A stretch of DNA of 64,000 nt from Calothrix anomala FACHB-343 (GCF_014696435.1 NZ_JACJQG010000025.1:45170-109169), one strand, 5' to 3'. Positions 44,393 through 54,946 are shown, counted from the first letter of the stretch. Notes: generated by a model not told the origin, from the sequence alone. Numbers and translations are program-made.

Positions 44393-45466
44393 ATGTCTAA
44401 AGAACCTTGGCTAGCCGTAAACTTATCAAAAATATTTCCTGGGCTAGGACAAATATATTCAGGAAAAAAAGTTCAGGGATATTCTCTTATATTTATTGAT
44501 ATTGCTTTATATATAACTGCATTGTGGCTTATACTCAGTTCTGAAGGTAATATAATTATCGGCTTTGGTCTTTTAGTAAGTCTTTTTTGTGTCTGGGTGT
44601 GGAATATTTTCGATGCTTATAATGCAGCAAAAAGTCGAAATACTCCAGAATTCGAGGAACTACGCAGACAAAGTAAAGATCCTTGGCTGGCTATGTTCCT
44701 GTCACAGCTATTTTTAGGTATCGGTCACTTCTATATTGGTAAGTGGTTATTTGGCATATTCGCAGTTATCTTGATAATTGTTTCTTCAGGTATATCAAGA
44801 TTTCTCCCAGCGATTATTTATGCTGTGATTTCATATCTAGCGTATGTGTTTTCCCCAGTGCATCGTCAAAGGTCAAAAAATTGGGCATTAATCATCGCAA
44901 TACTGATAGCAATATCAGGTTTATTAGCTGTAGGCACTGCATTTTTTCTGAGAACATATTTAGCTGAAGCTAGATGGATACCTTCAGGCGCTATGGAACC
45001 AACTCTGCACGGTACTCCAAACCAATGGGAGGCAGATAAGGTTATTGTTAATAAGCTTAACTATCGCTTTCAAAATCCTCAACGTGGAGACATTATAGTT
45101 TTTGCACCTACCGAAGCCTTACAAAAGGAAGGATACCAGGATGCGTTTATTAAGCGTATTGTTGGGCTACCTGGTGAAAAAGTAGAATTGAAGAATGGGC
45201 AGGTTTATATTAACAACCAAGCTTTACCAGAAAACAAGTACTTGAGTTCTAATCAGAGAACTTTAATTGATGTTTGTACATCAGGATTTGAGCAACCTTA
45301 CCTAGCAAAACCAGTTACTATACCACCTGCATCTTACTTAGCTTTAGGTGATAATCGCAATAGTTCCTACGATGGACGTTGCTGGGGAGTTGTACCTCGT
45401 GAATTGATTATTGGTAAAGTCAGCAAAAGATTTTTCCCTTTTAACCGCATTGGCATTATTGAATAG
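44393..45466 (+). CDS. Signal peptidase I with duplicated N-terminal membrane domain
   Basis: 357 residues. The C-terminal ~190 residues are a type I signal peptidase: catalytic Ser in RWIPSGAMEPTLHG and Lys in FIKRIVGLPGEKVE, then LALGDNRNSSYDGR. The N-terminal ~150 residues hold two similar segments (KEPWLAVNLSKIFPGLGQIY and KDPWLAMFLSQLFLGIGHFY), each followed by two hydrophobic stretches, like the TM2-type domains of small membrane proteins. Normal signal peptidases have only one or two membrane helices. It may be a specialised protease. Confidence 0.87.
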   Translation: MSKEPWLAVNLSKIFPGLGQIYSGKKVQGYSLIFIDIALYITALWLILSSEGNIIIGFGLLVSLFCVWVWNIFDAYNAAKSRNTPEFEELRRQSKDPWLAMFLSQLFLGIGHFYIGKWLFGIFAVILIIVSSGISRFLPAIIYAVISYLAYVFSPVHRQRSKNWALIIAILIAISGLLAVGTAFFLRTYLAEARWIPSGAMEPTLHGTPNQWEADKVIVNKLNYRFQNPQRGDIIVFAPTEALQKEGYQDAFIKRIVGLPGEKVELKNGQVYINNQALPENKYLSSNQRTLIDVCTSGFEQPYLAKPVTIPPASYLALGDNRNSSYDGRCWGVVPRELIIGKVSKRFFPFNRIGIIE

Positions 45467-45479
45467 TCAGGCTTGGCGA

Positions 45480-46055
45480 TTACAATAACTTTTTTAATAG
45501 CAAGGTAAATCCAGGTACAACATCTTCACCACTCAAAGTGGCTGTGGCTGGATATTGAGTGATTGAACCATCTTGGCGATAAACTAAAGCTTGCTGATTT
45601 TGACGGTCAATTAACCATCCCAACCGGACACCGTTAGCAATATACTCTGCCATCTTGGCTTTGAGTTTTTCCAAACTATCATTTTGGGAACGAATTTCTA
45701 TGACGAAATCTGGTGCTAAATTGATAAACTGATCTTCTTGCTCATCCCAACCGATTGGTAAGCGTCCTTTAGCGACAAAAGCAGCATCAGGAGAACGCAC
45801 AGCAGTATTTGGTAATCTAAAACCTGTACTGGCACTAAAAACTTCGCCTAAATCCTGACTTTCTACCCAATTTAATAGATAAGCTCCGGCTTTGATTTCG
45901 CGATTGCCAGAAATTCCTCCAGTTGGTGGCATAGTATCTATAGTTCCATCAGCATTGCGCTCAAACCGCAGTTCTGGGTTTTGCGAACTCATCTGCATTA
46001 ATTCTCTATCTGTAACCTGATACAAAGATTGCCAGGTTACGGTTTCGCTGTTCAT
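45480..46055 (-). CDS. Uma2-family putative endonuclease (second intact copy)
   Basis: 191 residues, intact. The usual core is present: RSPDAAFV, APDFVIEIRS, LGWLIDRQN and GSITQYPA near the C-terminus. About 8 kb from the first intact copy. Convergent with the signal peptidase gene, 13 bp apart. No methylase or partner gene is present. Confidence 0.85.
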   Translation of the reverse strand: MNSETVTWQSLYQVTDRELMQMSSQNPELRFERNADGTIDTMPPTGGISGNREIKAGAYLLNWVESQDLGEVFSASTGFRLPNTAVRSPDAAFVAKGRLPIGWDEQEDQFINLAPDFVIEIRSQNDSLEKLKAKMAEYIANGVRLGWLIDRQNQQALVYRQDGSITQYPATATLSGEDVVPGFTLLLKKLL

Positions 46056-46231
46056 GATGCTTTCACATTATGGGATAAAAGAGCGATCGCTACAGAGAAT
46101 AAGAAATTTTAGCGACAGATTCCCCTAACTATGAAGGTTGAAGAATGAAGCAAGAAAAATTTTCTACTTCAAACTTCAGACTTCACACTTGTTTACGCAG
46201 AACTGTATCGACTGTAACAGTCATTTTTTTG

Positions 46232-47254
46232 CTAGCGGAACATACTACTTACTGAAGTATCCTCGTGAATTCGCCAGATGGTTTCTCCGAGTAGATTAGC
46301 CACTGAAAGCACTACCAGTTGCGGAAAACGATTGCTTTCTGGAATAGGAATCGTGTTGGTAACGATAACTTCCTCAAACAAGCCACTAAGAGACAACCGC
46401 TCAACTGCTGGTGGGGAAAATACTGCATGAGTCGCACAGGCATATACCTGACGCGCTCCTTCTTCACGCAGTAATTTTGCACCCTCAGAAATTGTGCCGC
46501 CAGTGTCGATCATATCGTCCACTAAAACAGCAGTTTTACCCCTAACATCACCAATTACATTCATGACTTCGGCGACGTTGTGAGCCTGACGACGTTTATC
46601 AATAATCGCCAAGGGAGCATCACCCAGCTTTTTAGCAAATGCTCTAGCTCTGGCTACACCACCAACATCAGGAGAAACTACCACAATATCTGATAGCTGT
46701 TTACTCACCAGATAGTCTAATATGACTGGCGAACCATAAACATGATCGAAAGGTATGTCGAAGTAACCCTGAATCTGAGCTGAGTGTAAGTCCATTGCCA
46801 AAACACGGTTGGCTCCTGCTTGCGTGATTAGGTTAGCAACCAATTTCGCAGTAATGGATTCTCTTCCTGCTGTTTTGCGATCGGCCCGCGCATAACCATA
46901 ATAAGGAATTACTGCTGTTACCTGGCGTGCAGAAGCTCGCCGACAGGCATCAATCATGATCAGCAATTCCATTAAATGATCGTTAACCGGCTGACAAGTC
47001 GGCTGGATGAGATAGACATCACAACCCCGGATAGACTCCTGGATTTGAATATAGAGTTCGCCGTCCGCAAACCTTTTTCGGATCATGGGGCCTAAGTCCA
47101 TGCCCAGGTAGCGAGCGACTTCTTGAGACAGTTGTAAATTGGCAGAGCCAGAAAACAGCCGCAGGCGATTATTTTCAGTTATTCCTGTTGCAACTGGCTG
47201 CACTTTAGATAAAGTTGCAGAACTGAGCACAGCAGATCCTCGATGTGCATTCAT
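46232..47254 (-). CDS. prs: Ribose-phosphate pyrophosphokinase
   Basis: 340 residues. Makes PRPP from ribose-5-phosphate and ATP for nucleotide, His and Trp synthesis. Seen: LFSGSANLQLSQEVARYLG, DGELYIQIQESIRG, VVSPDVGGVARARAF, and the PRPP loop VLVDDMIDTGGT. The first ~25 residues before NRLRLFSGSA extend the usual N-terminus and may be partly untranslated. Confidence 0.95.
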   Translation of the reverse strand: MNAHRGSAVLSSATLSKVQPVATGITENNRLRLFSGSANLQLSQEVARYLGMDLGPMIRKRFADGELYIQIQESIRGCDVYLIQPTCQPVNDHLMELLIMIDACRRASARQVTAVIPYYGYARADRKTAGRESITAKLVANLITQAGANRVLAMDLHSAQIQGYFDIPFDHVYGSPVILDYLVSKQLSDIVVVSPDVGGVARARAFAKKLGDAPLAIIDKRRQAHNVAEVMNVIGDVRGKTAVLVDDMIDTGGTISEGAKLLREEGARQVYACATHAVFSPPAVERLSLSGLFEEVIVTNTIPIPESNRFPQLVVLSVANLLGETIWRIHEDTSVSSMFR

Positions 47255-47998
47255 GGCAATCTTAACATCAGCAATTTAGCAAATTTAACCGGAATTGTGT
47301 AAAAAAATATCTGTAAAAGTTAAAACATTTCTCCCGAAAATTATGATTTGCTAATTTTTGACTAAGTTTGGTAAACAAACTACTGATAGCTTAACTGAAC
47401 AACAACTTTATTAACTAGAGCCATTGTTCGGATTTTTGCTTGAACTCAGAAAAATTTCACATCTCAGATTTTTGTGGGGAGATTGTTAGTTATACCTACA
47501 TATTTAGGGAATGTGGTACATAATTTTTACATTTCCAACGTCATTACTCCGAGATATTCTAGAGTCGAATATGAATAATTCAACACTTAAGTAGCAGCTA
47601 ACAATCCTATGATACTAACTGCACAAGCAAACAAAAATTTGAGTTATCAGGGTTTACACACAATACCTGTATGCCTATCTGTTTACCGTTAGCTAGGGTA
47701 CCACAGTTAAGGCAAAGTTAAAGAGAGAAATTAGCAAAGGAAATTTTTTGTCATCAGCCTTATAGATGATATTTCAGGCGGTTGCTTGAGGATTGTTTAT
47801 ATCCCAGGTATCAGGTACTGACAAAGAGAGTGTAACAATAAAGTTGAGCTAGTCTGATTCTTTGTAGGCAGATTTTCGCGAAAATGCCTAAATATGATGG
47901 CAGTGGACATATTTGCCCATGAGGTAGGGTAGAATATCGCCGCAAGTAAATATCGTCAAGCCTGAAACCTATCTTGACAGAACACTTATCCCACAATT
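47255..47998. other. Intergenic, 744 bp, no gene seen
   Basis: Between divergent prs and kinase genes. AT-rich, no conserved frame; a 61-codon minus-strand frame at 47811-47996 has no family likeness. An untranslated leader or small RNA is possible but I see no structured candidate. Confidence 0.45.
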
Positions 47999-49675
47999 AT
48001 GCAACCACCGATTACAGTTGGCACTATCTTACAAAATCGTTATCGCATTATTCAAATTCTCGGACAAGGGGGATTTGCTAGAACTTATTTAGTAGAAGAT
48101 CAAAGACGGTTTAATGAACTTTGCGCTATCAAAGAATTAACTCCTACGACTGTGGGAACTTCGATGTGGGAGAAGACGCAAGAACTGTTTCAGCGAGAAG
48201 CTGCGATTTTATATCAAATCGAACATCCCCAAGTTCCCAAATTCCGCGAAAGATTTGAGCAAGACCAGCGCTTGTTTTTGGTGGAAGATTATATTGCAGG
48301 GAAAACTTACCGGAATATACTCTCAGAACGCCAAGCTTTGGGTCAAAATTTGACAGAAAATGAAGTATTACTGTTAATACGGTCGTTATTACCTGTATTA
48401 GAGCATATTCATAGTCGGGGAATTATTCACCGCGATATTTCTCCAGAGAATATTATTTTACGAGAGAGCGACTCGAAACCCGTTTTAATTGATTTTGGGG
48501 TGGTGAAAGAATTAGCAACTCGCTTGCAATCGCCTGATAGTACAGCGCCGGTGACTAGTGTGGGAAAATTAGGTTATTCTCCCAGCGAACAGATGCAAGC
48601 AGGACAAGCTTACCCTAATAGCGATTTATATGCACTAGCTGTGACAGCGATTGTGTTGCTGACTGGTAGAGAACCAAGAGAGTTATTTGATGAGAATCAA
48701 TTATCGTGGAATTGGCAACAGTTTGTGCGGGTTAATCCCCAATTTGCCGAGATTATTAATCGGATGTTAAATTATCGTCCAAGCGATCGCTATCAAAATG
48801 CAAGTGATGTCATCGCCGCATTACAAGCTATCGATCGTCCTACTGCCCCTATTCCTAATAATACCTCTAATATCCAAACTGTTGCTGTAGGCGGGCGTCA
48901 ACCTCAACCAGTACCATCACCTTCACCTAATCGCCCAGCACCAGCCATTCCACCCAGCAATAGTAGTTCTGTTTTAGATAATCCGTTAGCGGTTGGGGCT
49001 ATTGGTAGTGCTGTAGTTATCTTAGCCGGTGTTGGTTCTTGGGCTTTAGTCAGTTCAATTCGCAGTCAGCCAAAAACACCTCAAGAAACACCAGCACAAA
49101 CTTTTCCTTCACCGATTATTTCTGGTGGTAGTTTAACACCTTCACCTACACCAACTAATACTGAACCTGTGATTTTGAGTAAGCGCCTGATTTTTGGCGC
49201 AGGAAATACAGCTACAGTAGAAAATACTATTAAGGAGAATCAAATAGTTCAGTATAGTTTTGCGGCGCAAAAAGGTCAAAGATTAACTGCTGTAGTTGAA
49301 CAAGGTAATGGGATTATTTTATCGATTTTAGATAATAAGAAACAACCAATTGATAATTTAGCCAATCAAGTTCCATCTTATGATGGCAGATTACTCCTAA
49401 CAGGTAGATACACGATTCAATTAAGTTTAGAACCGGGAATTGCGGAAAGCGATTATATTCTCACAGTTGGATTAGAAAAATTAATTAGGGAAACACCGAC
49501 ACCTACATTTACACCTACACCAACCCCTACCCTATCGCCAATAATCTCACCCACGCCGACACCAAGCCCTACAGCATCGCCATCGCCAACGCCTAGCGAG
49601 ACGCCAACGCCAACACCAACTCCGACTGCAACAGAAGAGCCAATTGATATACCTACTCCAAATACTAGCCCATAA
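47999..49675 (+). CDS. Hanks-type Ser/Thr protein kinase with PPC-like extracellular domain
   Basis: 558 residues. Kinase ~13-275 with glycine loop [10 protein letters not shown], Lys45 in [15 protein letters not shown] and IDFGVVKE. Short proline-rich linker, one membrane helix (~337-358), then a beta-rich domain resembling the bacterial pre-peptidase C-terminal domain ([19 protein letters not shown]). A ~55-residue Thr/Pro tail (TPTPTPTP) ends the protein and probably spans the wall. HRDIS instead of HRDLK is a variant seen in other cyanobacterial kinases. A sensor kinase; the ligand is unknown. Confidence 0.87.
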   Translation: MQPPITVGTILQNRYRIIQILGQGGFARTYLVEDQRRFNELCAIKELTPTTVGTSMWEKTQELFQREAAILYQIEHPQVPKFRERFEQDQRLFLVEDYIAGKTYRNILSERQALGQNLTENEVLLLIRSLLPVLEHIHSRGIIHRDISPENIILRESDSKPVLIDFGVVKELATRLQSPDSTAPVTSVGKLGYSPSEQMQAGQAYPNSDLYALAVTAIVLLTGREPRELFDENQLSWNWQQFVRVNPQFAEIINRMLNYRPSDRYQNASDVIAALQAIDRPTAPIPNNTSNIQTVAVGGRQPQPVPSPSPNRPAPAIPPSNSSSVLDNPLAVGAIGSAVVILAGVGSWALVSSIRSQPKTPQETPAQTFPSPIISGGSLTPSPTPTNTEPVILSKRLIFGAGNTATVENTIKENQIVQYSFAAQKGQRLTAVVEQGNGIILSILDNKKQPIDNLANQVPSYDGRLLLTGRYTIQLSLEPGIAESDYILTVGLEKLIRETPTPTFTPTPTPTLSPIISPTPTPSPTASPSPTPSETPTPTPTPTATEEPIDIPTPNTSP

Positions 49676-49836
49676 AATTAAATGTAAATTTACCAATATA
49701 TACAGATGGTAATTAATAGTTTATTGGTTATGAAACCAAGATAATTTATAGCCAATAAACTGCTTGTAAATAAATATAAATATAAGTATAATGAGAAATA
49801 ACTATAGAAGATGTTAGTGAATTTTTCTAGAATAAA

Positions 49837-50517
49837 TTGTTGAATACATTACTAATTACTGGCACTGATACTGAGGCGGGTAAGACTGTTTTAACAACAG
49901 CATTAGCAGCCTATTGGCAAAAATATTTTCCCCAGCGTAACTGGGGAATTATGAAACCAATTCAATCGGGAGAAGGCGATCGCGAGTGGTATCAAAAGCT
50001 GTTTTCCCTACAGCAAACGGCGGAAGAAATTACACCGTTGTATTTTCAAGCACCTCTCGCACCCCCAATCGCCGCCGCTAAGGAAAATCGCCAAGTTGAT
50101 TTAGCTGTAGTTTGGCAAGCTTTTTCTAAATTGCGATCGCAACGGGAATTTGTGCTTGTAGAATCATTGGGGGGTTTAGGTTCGCCTATCACCGATGAAT
50201 TGACGGTAGCAGACTTAGCCGGAGATTGGCATTTACCGACAATTTTAGTAGTACCAGTGAGATTAGGCGCGATCGCACAAGCAGTAGCTAACGTCGCCTT
50301 AGCTAGACAAGCGCGGATCGATTTAAAAGGGATTGTGCTTAACTGCGTGCAACCCCGTTCCGATGCAGAAATAGCTGATTTAACGCCACCAGAGTTAATT
50401 CAATCGCTCACCCATATTCCAGTTTTAGGCTGTTTACCTCATCTCGATAACCTGACTGATTTAGATAAACTAGCCCAAGTAGCCTCCAATTTAAATTTAG
50501 AAACACTAAATTTTTGA
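49837..50517 (+). CDS. bioD: Dethiobiotin synthetase
   Basis: 226 residues. Converts 7,8-diaminopelargonate, CO2 and ATP to dethiobiotin in biotin synthesis. Walker A LLITGTDTEAGKT at the N-terminus and GLGSPITDELTVADLA in the second motif. No ATG is available: the start is a TTG at 49837 or 49840. No bioA, bioF or bioB is in the window. It is followed by a family-2 3'-associated repeat. Confidence 0.9.
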   Translation: MLNTLLITGTDTEAGKTVLTTALAAYWQKYFPQRNWGIMKPIQSGEGDREWYQKLFSLQQTAEEITPLYFQAPLAPPIAAAKENRQVDLAVVWQAFSKLRSQREFVLVESLGGLGSPITDELTVADLAGDWHLPTILVVPVRLGAIAQAVANVALARQARIDLKGIVLNCVQPRSDAEIADLTPPELIQSLTHIPVLGCLPHLDNLTDLDKLAQVASNLNLETLNF

Positions 50518-50545
50518 TAACGATACACTGAGAACATAACTCATC

Positions 50546-50598
50546 AGCTATTCTGCTTTTAAGTTGCACAATTTATCGTGAAGGCTGTTGATGGTTGA
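50546..50598. repeat. 3'-associated repeat, family 2 (copy 2, inverted)
   Basis: AGCTATTCTGCTTTTAAGTT then GCACAATTTATCGTGAAG, 29 bp after the bioD stop. Relative to its gene it has the same orientation as the copies at 25850 and 59297. Confidence 0.82.
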
Positions 50599-50600
50599 TA

Positions 50601-50664
50601 TGTAGGGGCGGGTTTATTTGGATCTTTGTTAATAAATGAGGATATCGGTGAACCCGCCCCTACA
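50601..50664. repeat. GTAGGGGCGGGTT / AACCCGCCCCTAC palindrome
   Basis: Large hairpin with 36-nt loop beside the repeat above. The same stem occurs inside MITE B and in other GTAGGGGC repeats. Confidence 0.75.
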
Positions 50665-50756
50665 AAGGTTGACAGCCCTGATTGATAGTTTTGCAATTTA
50701 GACGCGCATTAGCTTAAGCGTTTCCACCAGTTGTCTTCTACTAGCGTGTCTTCACA

Positions 50757-51974
50757 ATGGTTTCTACCTTCCCAAATCCCGGTACTGTTGACTTATCTCA
50801 CGTTCGCCTGTCGATTCGTTCATTGCAAACGCAACTGGTAGAATGGAGGCGATCGCTACATCAAAAACCAGAGTTAGGTTTTCAAGAAAAACTCACAGCT
50901 GAGTTTATCGCCCAAAAGTTGCAAGCATGGGGAATTGAGCATCAAACCGGTATAGCGAAAACTGGAATTGTGGCGATCGTTAAAGGTAACAAACCCGGTA
51001 ACGATAAGGTATTGGCGATTCGTGCGGATATGGATGCTTTACCCATCCAGGAACTCAATCAAGTACCCTATTGTTCCCAGCATGATGGAGTAATGCACGC
51101 TTGTGGACATGATGGACATACTGCGATCGCACTAGGTACAGCTTACTATCTCCAGCAGCACCGCGATGATTTTGCTGGTACTGTAAAAATTATCTTCCAG
51201 CCAGCAGAAGAAGGGCCGGGAGGTGCAAAACCCATGATTGCAGCTGGGGTACTGAAGAACCCAGATGTAGATGCAATTATTGGCTTACACCTGTGGAATA
51301 ACTTACCCTTGGGAACCGTTGGCGTGCGTCCTGGGGCATTAATGGCAGCTGTAGAATTGTTTGATTGTACAATTCGCGGTAAAGGTGGACATGGCGCAAT
51401 ACCCCATCAAACCGTAGATTCGATTGTTGTCGCCGCCCAAATTGTCAACGCCTTACAAACCATTGTGGCACGTAACGTTAATCCTATTGATTCTGCTGTG
51501 GTGACTGTAGGCGCGCTTCATGCTGGTACAGCACACAATGTCATTGCTGACACCGCGAATATGAAAGGTACAGTCAGGTATTTTAACCCAGCCTTTCAAG
51601 GATATTTTCACCAGCGAATTGAGCAAATAATTGCTGGATTGTGTCACAGTCATGGCGCAAGTTATGACTTTGAATATGTATCACTTTATCCCCCAGTAAT
51701 TAATGATGCGGGTATTGCTGAATTAGTGCGATCCATCGCTGCAGAAGTTGTAGAAACACCCATCGGAATTGTCCCAGAATGTCAAACAATGGGTGGTGAA
51801 GATATGTCCTTTTTCTTGCAAGAAGTTCCTGGTTGCTATTTCTTCCTTGGTTCTGCAAATCCTGAAAAAGACTTAGCTTATCCCCATCATCATCCCCGGT
51901 TTGATTTTGATGAAACCGCCTTACCAATGGGTGTGGAAATATTTATTAGATTTGTCGAGAGGTTTTTGAATTAG
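50757..51974 (+). CDS. M20-family amidohydrolase
   Basis: 405 residues, cytoplasmic. The metal ligands are visible in IRADMDALPI, HACGHDGHTAI, AEEGPGGAKPMI and PHHHPRFDFDE. The lid domain follows (GKGGHGAIPHQTVDSI). Family members split N-acylated amino acids or IAA-amino acid conjugates. The TAG stop is the first unit of a heptamer array. Substrate unknown. Confidence 0.9.
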   Translation: MVSTFPNPGTVDLSHVRLSIRSLQTQLVEWRRSLHQKPELGFQEKLTAEFIAQKLQAWGIEHQTGIAKTGIVAIVKGNKPGNDKVLAIRADMDALPIQELNQVPYCSQHDGVMHACGHDGHTAIALGTAYYLQQHRDDFAGTVKIIFQPAEEGPGGAKPMIAAGVLKNPDVDAIIGLHLWNNLPLGTVGVRPGALMAAVELFDCTIRGKGGHGAIPHQTVDSIVVAAQIVNALQTIVARNVNPIDSAVVTVGALHAGTAHNVIADTANMKGTVRYFNPAFQGYFHQRIEQIIAGLCHSHGASYDFEYVSLYPPVINDAGIAELVRSIAAEVVETPIGIVPECQTMGGEDMSFFLQEVPGCYFFLGSANPEKDLAYPHHHPRFDFDETALPMGVEIFIRFVERFLN

Positions 51975-52005
51975 TCAATAGTCAATAGTCAATAGTCATT
52001 GGTGA
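51972..52005. repeat. TAGTCAA array supplying the M20 stop
   Basis: Four TAGTCAA/TAGTCAT units; the first contains the TAG stop of the amidohydrolase. Confidence 0.85.
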
Positions 52006-52163
52006 TTAATAAACCTCTTGCAAAATTCGGCGTTGCTTATTTGTGGTATGATTTTTGTCTCACGCAGAGACGCAGCGAAAAGTCGGAGCGGAGGTTTCCT
52101 CCGATCTGAACTTTTCAAGACAGAGGCGCAGAGAGTAAGAGGTTGAGAACCACATCTGTAGTA

Positions 52164-52227
52164 GTAGGGGCACGGCACCAGTAAAATTATTGTATGTACC
52201 GAAAGATTGGTCGATGCCGTGCCCCTA
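52164..52227. repeat. GTAGGGGCACGGCA / TGCCGTGCCCCTAC palindrome
   Basis: GTAGGGGC-type hairpin in the gap between two convergent genes. Flanked by ACCACA / TGTGGT. Confidence 0.75.
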
Positions 52228-52261
52228 CAGTGTGGTCTATTTACCTGAAAATCGCTGTAAA

Positions 52262-52297
52262 ATTATCACTATTGACTATTGACTATTGACTATTGAC
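52262..52297. repeat. ATTGACT array supplying the kinase stop
   Basis: About five ATTGACT units. On the minus strand the AATAG of the first unit includes the TAG stop of the kinase gene at 52290. Confidence 0.85.
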
Positions 52298-54191
52298 CCT
52301 TTGATTTCTCCTGAGTTTGCAAATCGCTATTACCTTTTTGTTCAGTTTGAGGTTGTCCCTGTTTAGCTAAATTGTCCGCAGCTTTTTGAAATAAGGGAGA
52401 CATTTTATCTTGCCAATATTTAATATTAGGCAGTTTTTCGGGATGTTTTTGATAATCCAAAACCTTATCCCATTGACCTTCTCCTAAAGCGGTATTGATA
52501 TCATTAAATAAAGCATCAGCTTTCGCCCAATCTTGTTGCCATTGTGCAATCATATCCGCAGTTTCTTGAAAATCAGAAGCGGCTGTTTTAGGTACAGATT
52601 TGAGTAGAGCGATCGCTCCCCATAAATCCCCGGAATTATACTTTTCCTTGGCTTGTTCCAACACTTGCACGCTGTTATCTGTAGACTGCGATCGCTCTGT
52701 TTTTTCTCCATTAGAAGTAAATGGATCGGAACGAAATGCATCTGATTGATTGGTTGATGAAGTTGCTACTTTAGGAGGTTGAGGTTTGGGCAAAGGGCGA
52801 TCGGCAATTAAAGTATTATCATTTACTGTCTTAATTGCAATCCCTTTATCGCGCAAACAAGCAATCCATTGGTCATTATTGGCGATGACATCTGAATGTG
52901 CCCAAGCGGATTTTCCGGAGTTAAGTTTTACTTGTACCCATCCCAATTTAGTGCGTTTACCAGTTACCTCAAACTTACTATTATTGGTCACTGTTTGCAC
53001 TACATTATCAGAATGAATCGCACTTGGTTCATAACGAATATTAGAATTACCCACCACAACAGCTAAACATTTGTTAGCTACAGCAGCATCATTATTACCT
53101 GTTAAATTTGCTGCAAAATTTTTGATACTAGGATAAACATTTGTCACAACAGCCGCAGCACCACCCGCTAACATCAACCCGACGATAAAAGGTAATGGAT
53201 CTGGTTTATTAGAATCGGGACGAATAGGAACAGGTTTAGCAGCTACTTTATTCGCTGGTGCAACTGCAACAGTTTTTTGTTGTAATGCTTGAGTAGGAGT
53301 TTTATTAACTTGAGCTTGATTGCTAATATTTTGCTGTAATTCTGGGAATTTAGTACCAACCGCCATTGGCACCATAAACTGTTTGCAAGCTTGTAGCGCT
53401 TCTGTGGCGTTTTGGTAGCGGTCTTTAAAATGATAGCGTACCATTTTTGTCAAAATAGCAGCTAACTCAGAATTCACATTTACTAAATGCTGCCATAAAA
53501 GTTCGCCTGTATTCGGGTCTTCTTGCAAAGCGCCGGCTGGAACTCCAGTTAAAGCTTGGATAGCAATAATACCTAAAGAATAAAGATCGCTATTCGGACG
53601 GGGTTTACCTTGTCCCTGTTCTGTAGGCATATAACCAGGAGTACCAATGACAATTGTGGCACTTGGCTGCACCCCAGCCGTAACTAATTGTGTGCGTAAT
53701 TGTTTAACCGCGCCAAAGTCTACTAAAACTAATTTACTATCAGAACTACGACGAATAATGTTATCTGGCTTAATATCGCGGTGAATTACACCTTGGCTGT
53801 GAACATATTCTAAAACGCTCAGAATTTCTACCAATAAATGAATTACCTGATTTTCACTCCAGCGCTGACCAGGTAACAGTTCTTCACTTAAAGTATTACC
53901 GTCAATAAATTCTTGGACTAAATAAAACTCTTGTTTTTCATCAAAATAAGCTAAGAGTCTAGGTATTTGGTCATGTTGTCCCAAAACTTCTAAAGTTTCG
54001 GCTTCGCTGTTAAACAAGCGCTTGGCTGTGTCAAAAACTCTGGGGTCAGAACTACTCGGCTTGAGATGCTTAACCACACAAATAGGATTACCCGGTCGTC
54101 TAGTATCTTGTGCAATGTAGGTTTGACCAAATCCTCCCGTAGCGAGGACTTTAATTACTTTGTAACGATGGTCTAGTAGCTTACCGATCAT
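52290..54191 (-). CDS. Hanks-type Ser/Thr protein kinase with SH3-like domain
   Basis: 633 residues. Kinase ~10-270: VLATGGFGQTYIA loop, Lys41 in VVKHLK, HRDIKPDNI, VDFGAVKQL, GTPGYMPTEQ. Membrane helix ~338-358 (FIVGLMLAGGAAAVVTNV), then an SH3-like domain (~375-440, VGNSNIRYEPS, GWVQVKLNSG) and a helical C-terminal part rich in Lys and Gln. Such kinases sense the cell surface. It is divergent from the gene at 54355, and its C-terminal SKGQ-stop lies in a heptamer array. Confidence 0.9.
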   Translation of the reverse strand: MIGKLLDHRYKVIKVLATGGFGQTYIAQDTRRPGNPICVVKHLKPSSSDPRVFDTAKRLFNSEAETLEVLGQHDQIPRLLAYFDEKQEFYLVQEFIDGNTLSEELLPGQRWSENQVIHLLVEILSVLEYVHSQGVIHRDIKPDNIIRRSSDSKLVLVDFGAVKQLRTQLVTAGVQPSATIVIGTPGYMPTEQGQGKPRPNSDLYSLGIIAIQALTGVPAGALQEDPNTGELLWQHLVNVNSELAAILTKMVRYHFKDRYQNATEALQACKQFMVPMAVGTKFPELQQNISNQAQVNKTPTQALQQKTVAVAPANKVAAKPVPIRPDSNKPDPLPFIVGLMLAGGAAAVVTNVYPSIKNFAANLTGNNDAAVANKCLAVVVGNSNIRYEPSAIHSDNVVQTVTNNSKFEVTGKRTKLGWVQVKLNSGKSAWAHSDVIANNDQWIACLRDKGIAIKTVNDNTLIADRPLPKPQPPKVATSSTNQSDAFRSDPFTSNGEKTERSQSTDNSVQVLEQAKEKYNSGDLWGAIALLKSVPKTAASDFQETADMIAQWQQDWAKADALFNDINTALGEGQWDKVLDYQKHPEKLPNIKYWQDKMSPLFQKAADNLAKQGQPQTEQKGNSDLQTQEKSKGQ

Positions 54192-54354
54192 ATTCCCTCC
54201 CCAGAGTTAACACCCAAATTTCCAGATGCTAATCAATATCTCCAAATTTTCCTCCATGAAATCCGCTATCTTGAGAAAAGATTTGGAATCAAAATGTAAT
54301 TTTCTTAATAAACACACTTTGTTAATTTTTGTTTCACATCTTTTTTAATTAGCA

Positions 54355-54852
54355 ATGCCACCGAAAATAAACGATTCTGTCACTTGGCAACAGGCTGAAA
54401 CCCTCATGCAGCCTGCTTTCATCCGTGTAGTTGATAATATTCGCAAGCAACTAGATGTGTCTTCCTGGATTGGTACTTATCATGAGGTATTGATTTGGCC
54501 TGGGAATATCACCGATGAAACTAAAGCAATGGTGACTAATTTGTTGCAAGAAATGGAAACTGCGACACCAGAACAGGCAGATGAAATTAGAAAAACTCTT
54601 TCTCATCTACCCGTGCCCCATCCAGGATATCACCTACTTTTGCAGCGTCAAGAGCAGCAAATAACTATAGATTTATGGGATCTATGTTATCAGGTGTGTT
54701 TTATCAATTACAGCCCCGATGCAGTAAATGCCGAAGCAGTAGAAATTGACACTAGTTTAATAGATGAAATGGGAGAAGTCGATTGGCAACATTTGGAAGT
54801 CAAGACTAAAGAGTTAGTAGAACAGGTATTTGCCAATTTACCGACTGATTGA
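54355..54852 (+). CDS. Hypothetical protein, 165 aa
   Basis: No family name comes to mind. Soluble, acidic, mostly helical. Conserved-looking stretches are WQQAETLMQPAFIRVVDNIR, SWIGTYHEVLIWPG and PHPGYHLLLQRQEQ. Its ATG lies 163 bp from the divergent kinase. Probably cyanobacterial. Confidence 0.65.
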   Translation: MPPKINDSVTWQQAETLMQPAFIRVVDNIRKQLDVSSWIGTYHEVLIWPGNITDETKAMVTNLLQEMETATPEQADEIRKTLSHLPVPHPGYHLLLQRQEQQITIDLWDLCYQVCFINYSPDAVNAEAVEIDTSLIDEMGEVDWQHLEVKTKELVEQVFANLPTD

Positions 54853-54946
54853 CACTCCCCTATCTAAAGACGTTTGGGTTTTCAACAGGTTTCCTTATAA
54901 ACTCTTTTTGCTCGCTTCTTGGTGTCTAATGCGGTTCGTTAAAAAC

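Noticed and set aside
47811-47996. 61-codon minus-strand frame between prs and the kinase
   Set aside because: No resemblance to a protein family and no ribosome site; treated as chance.
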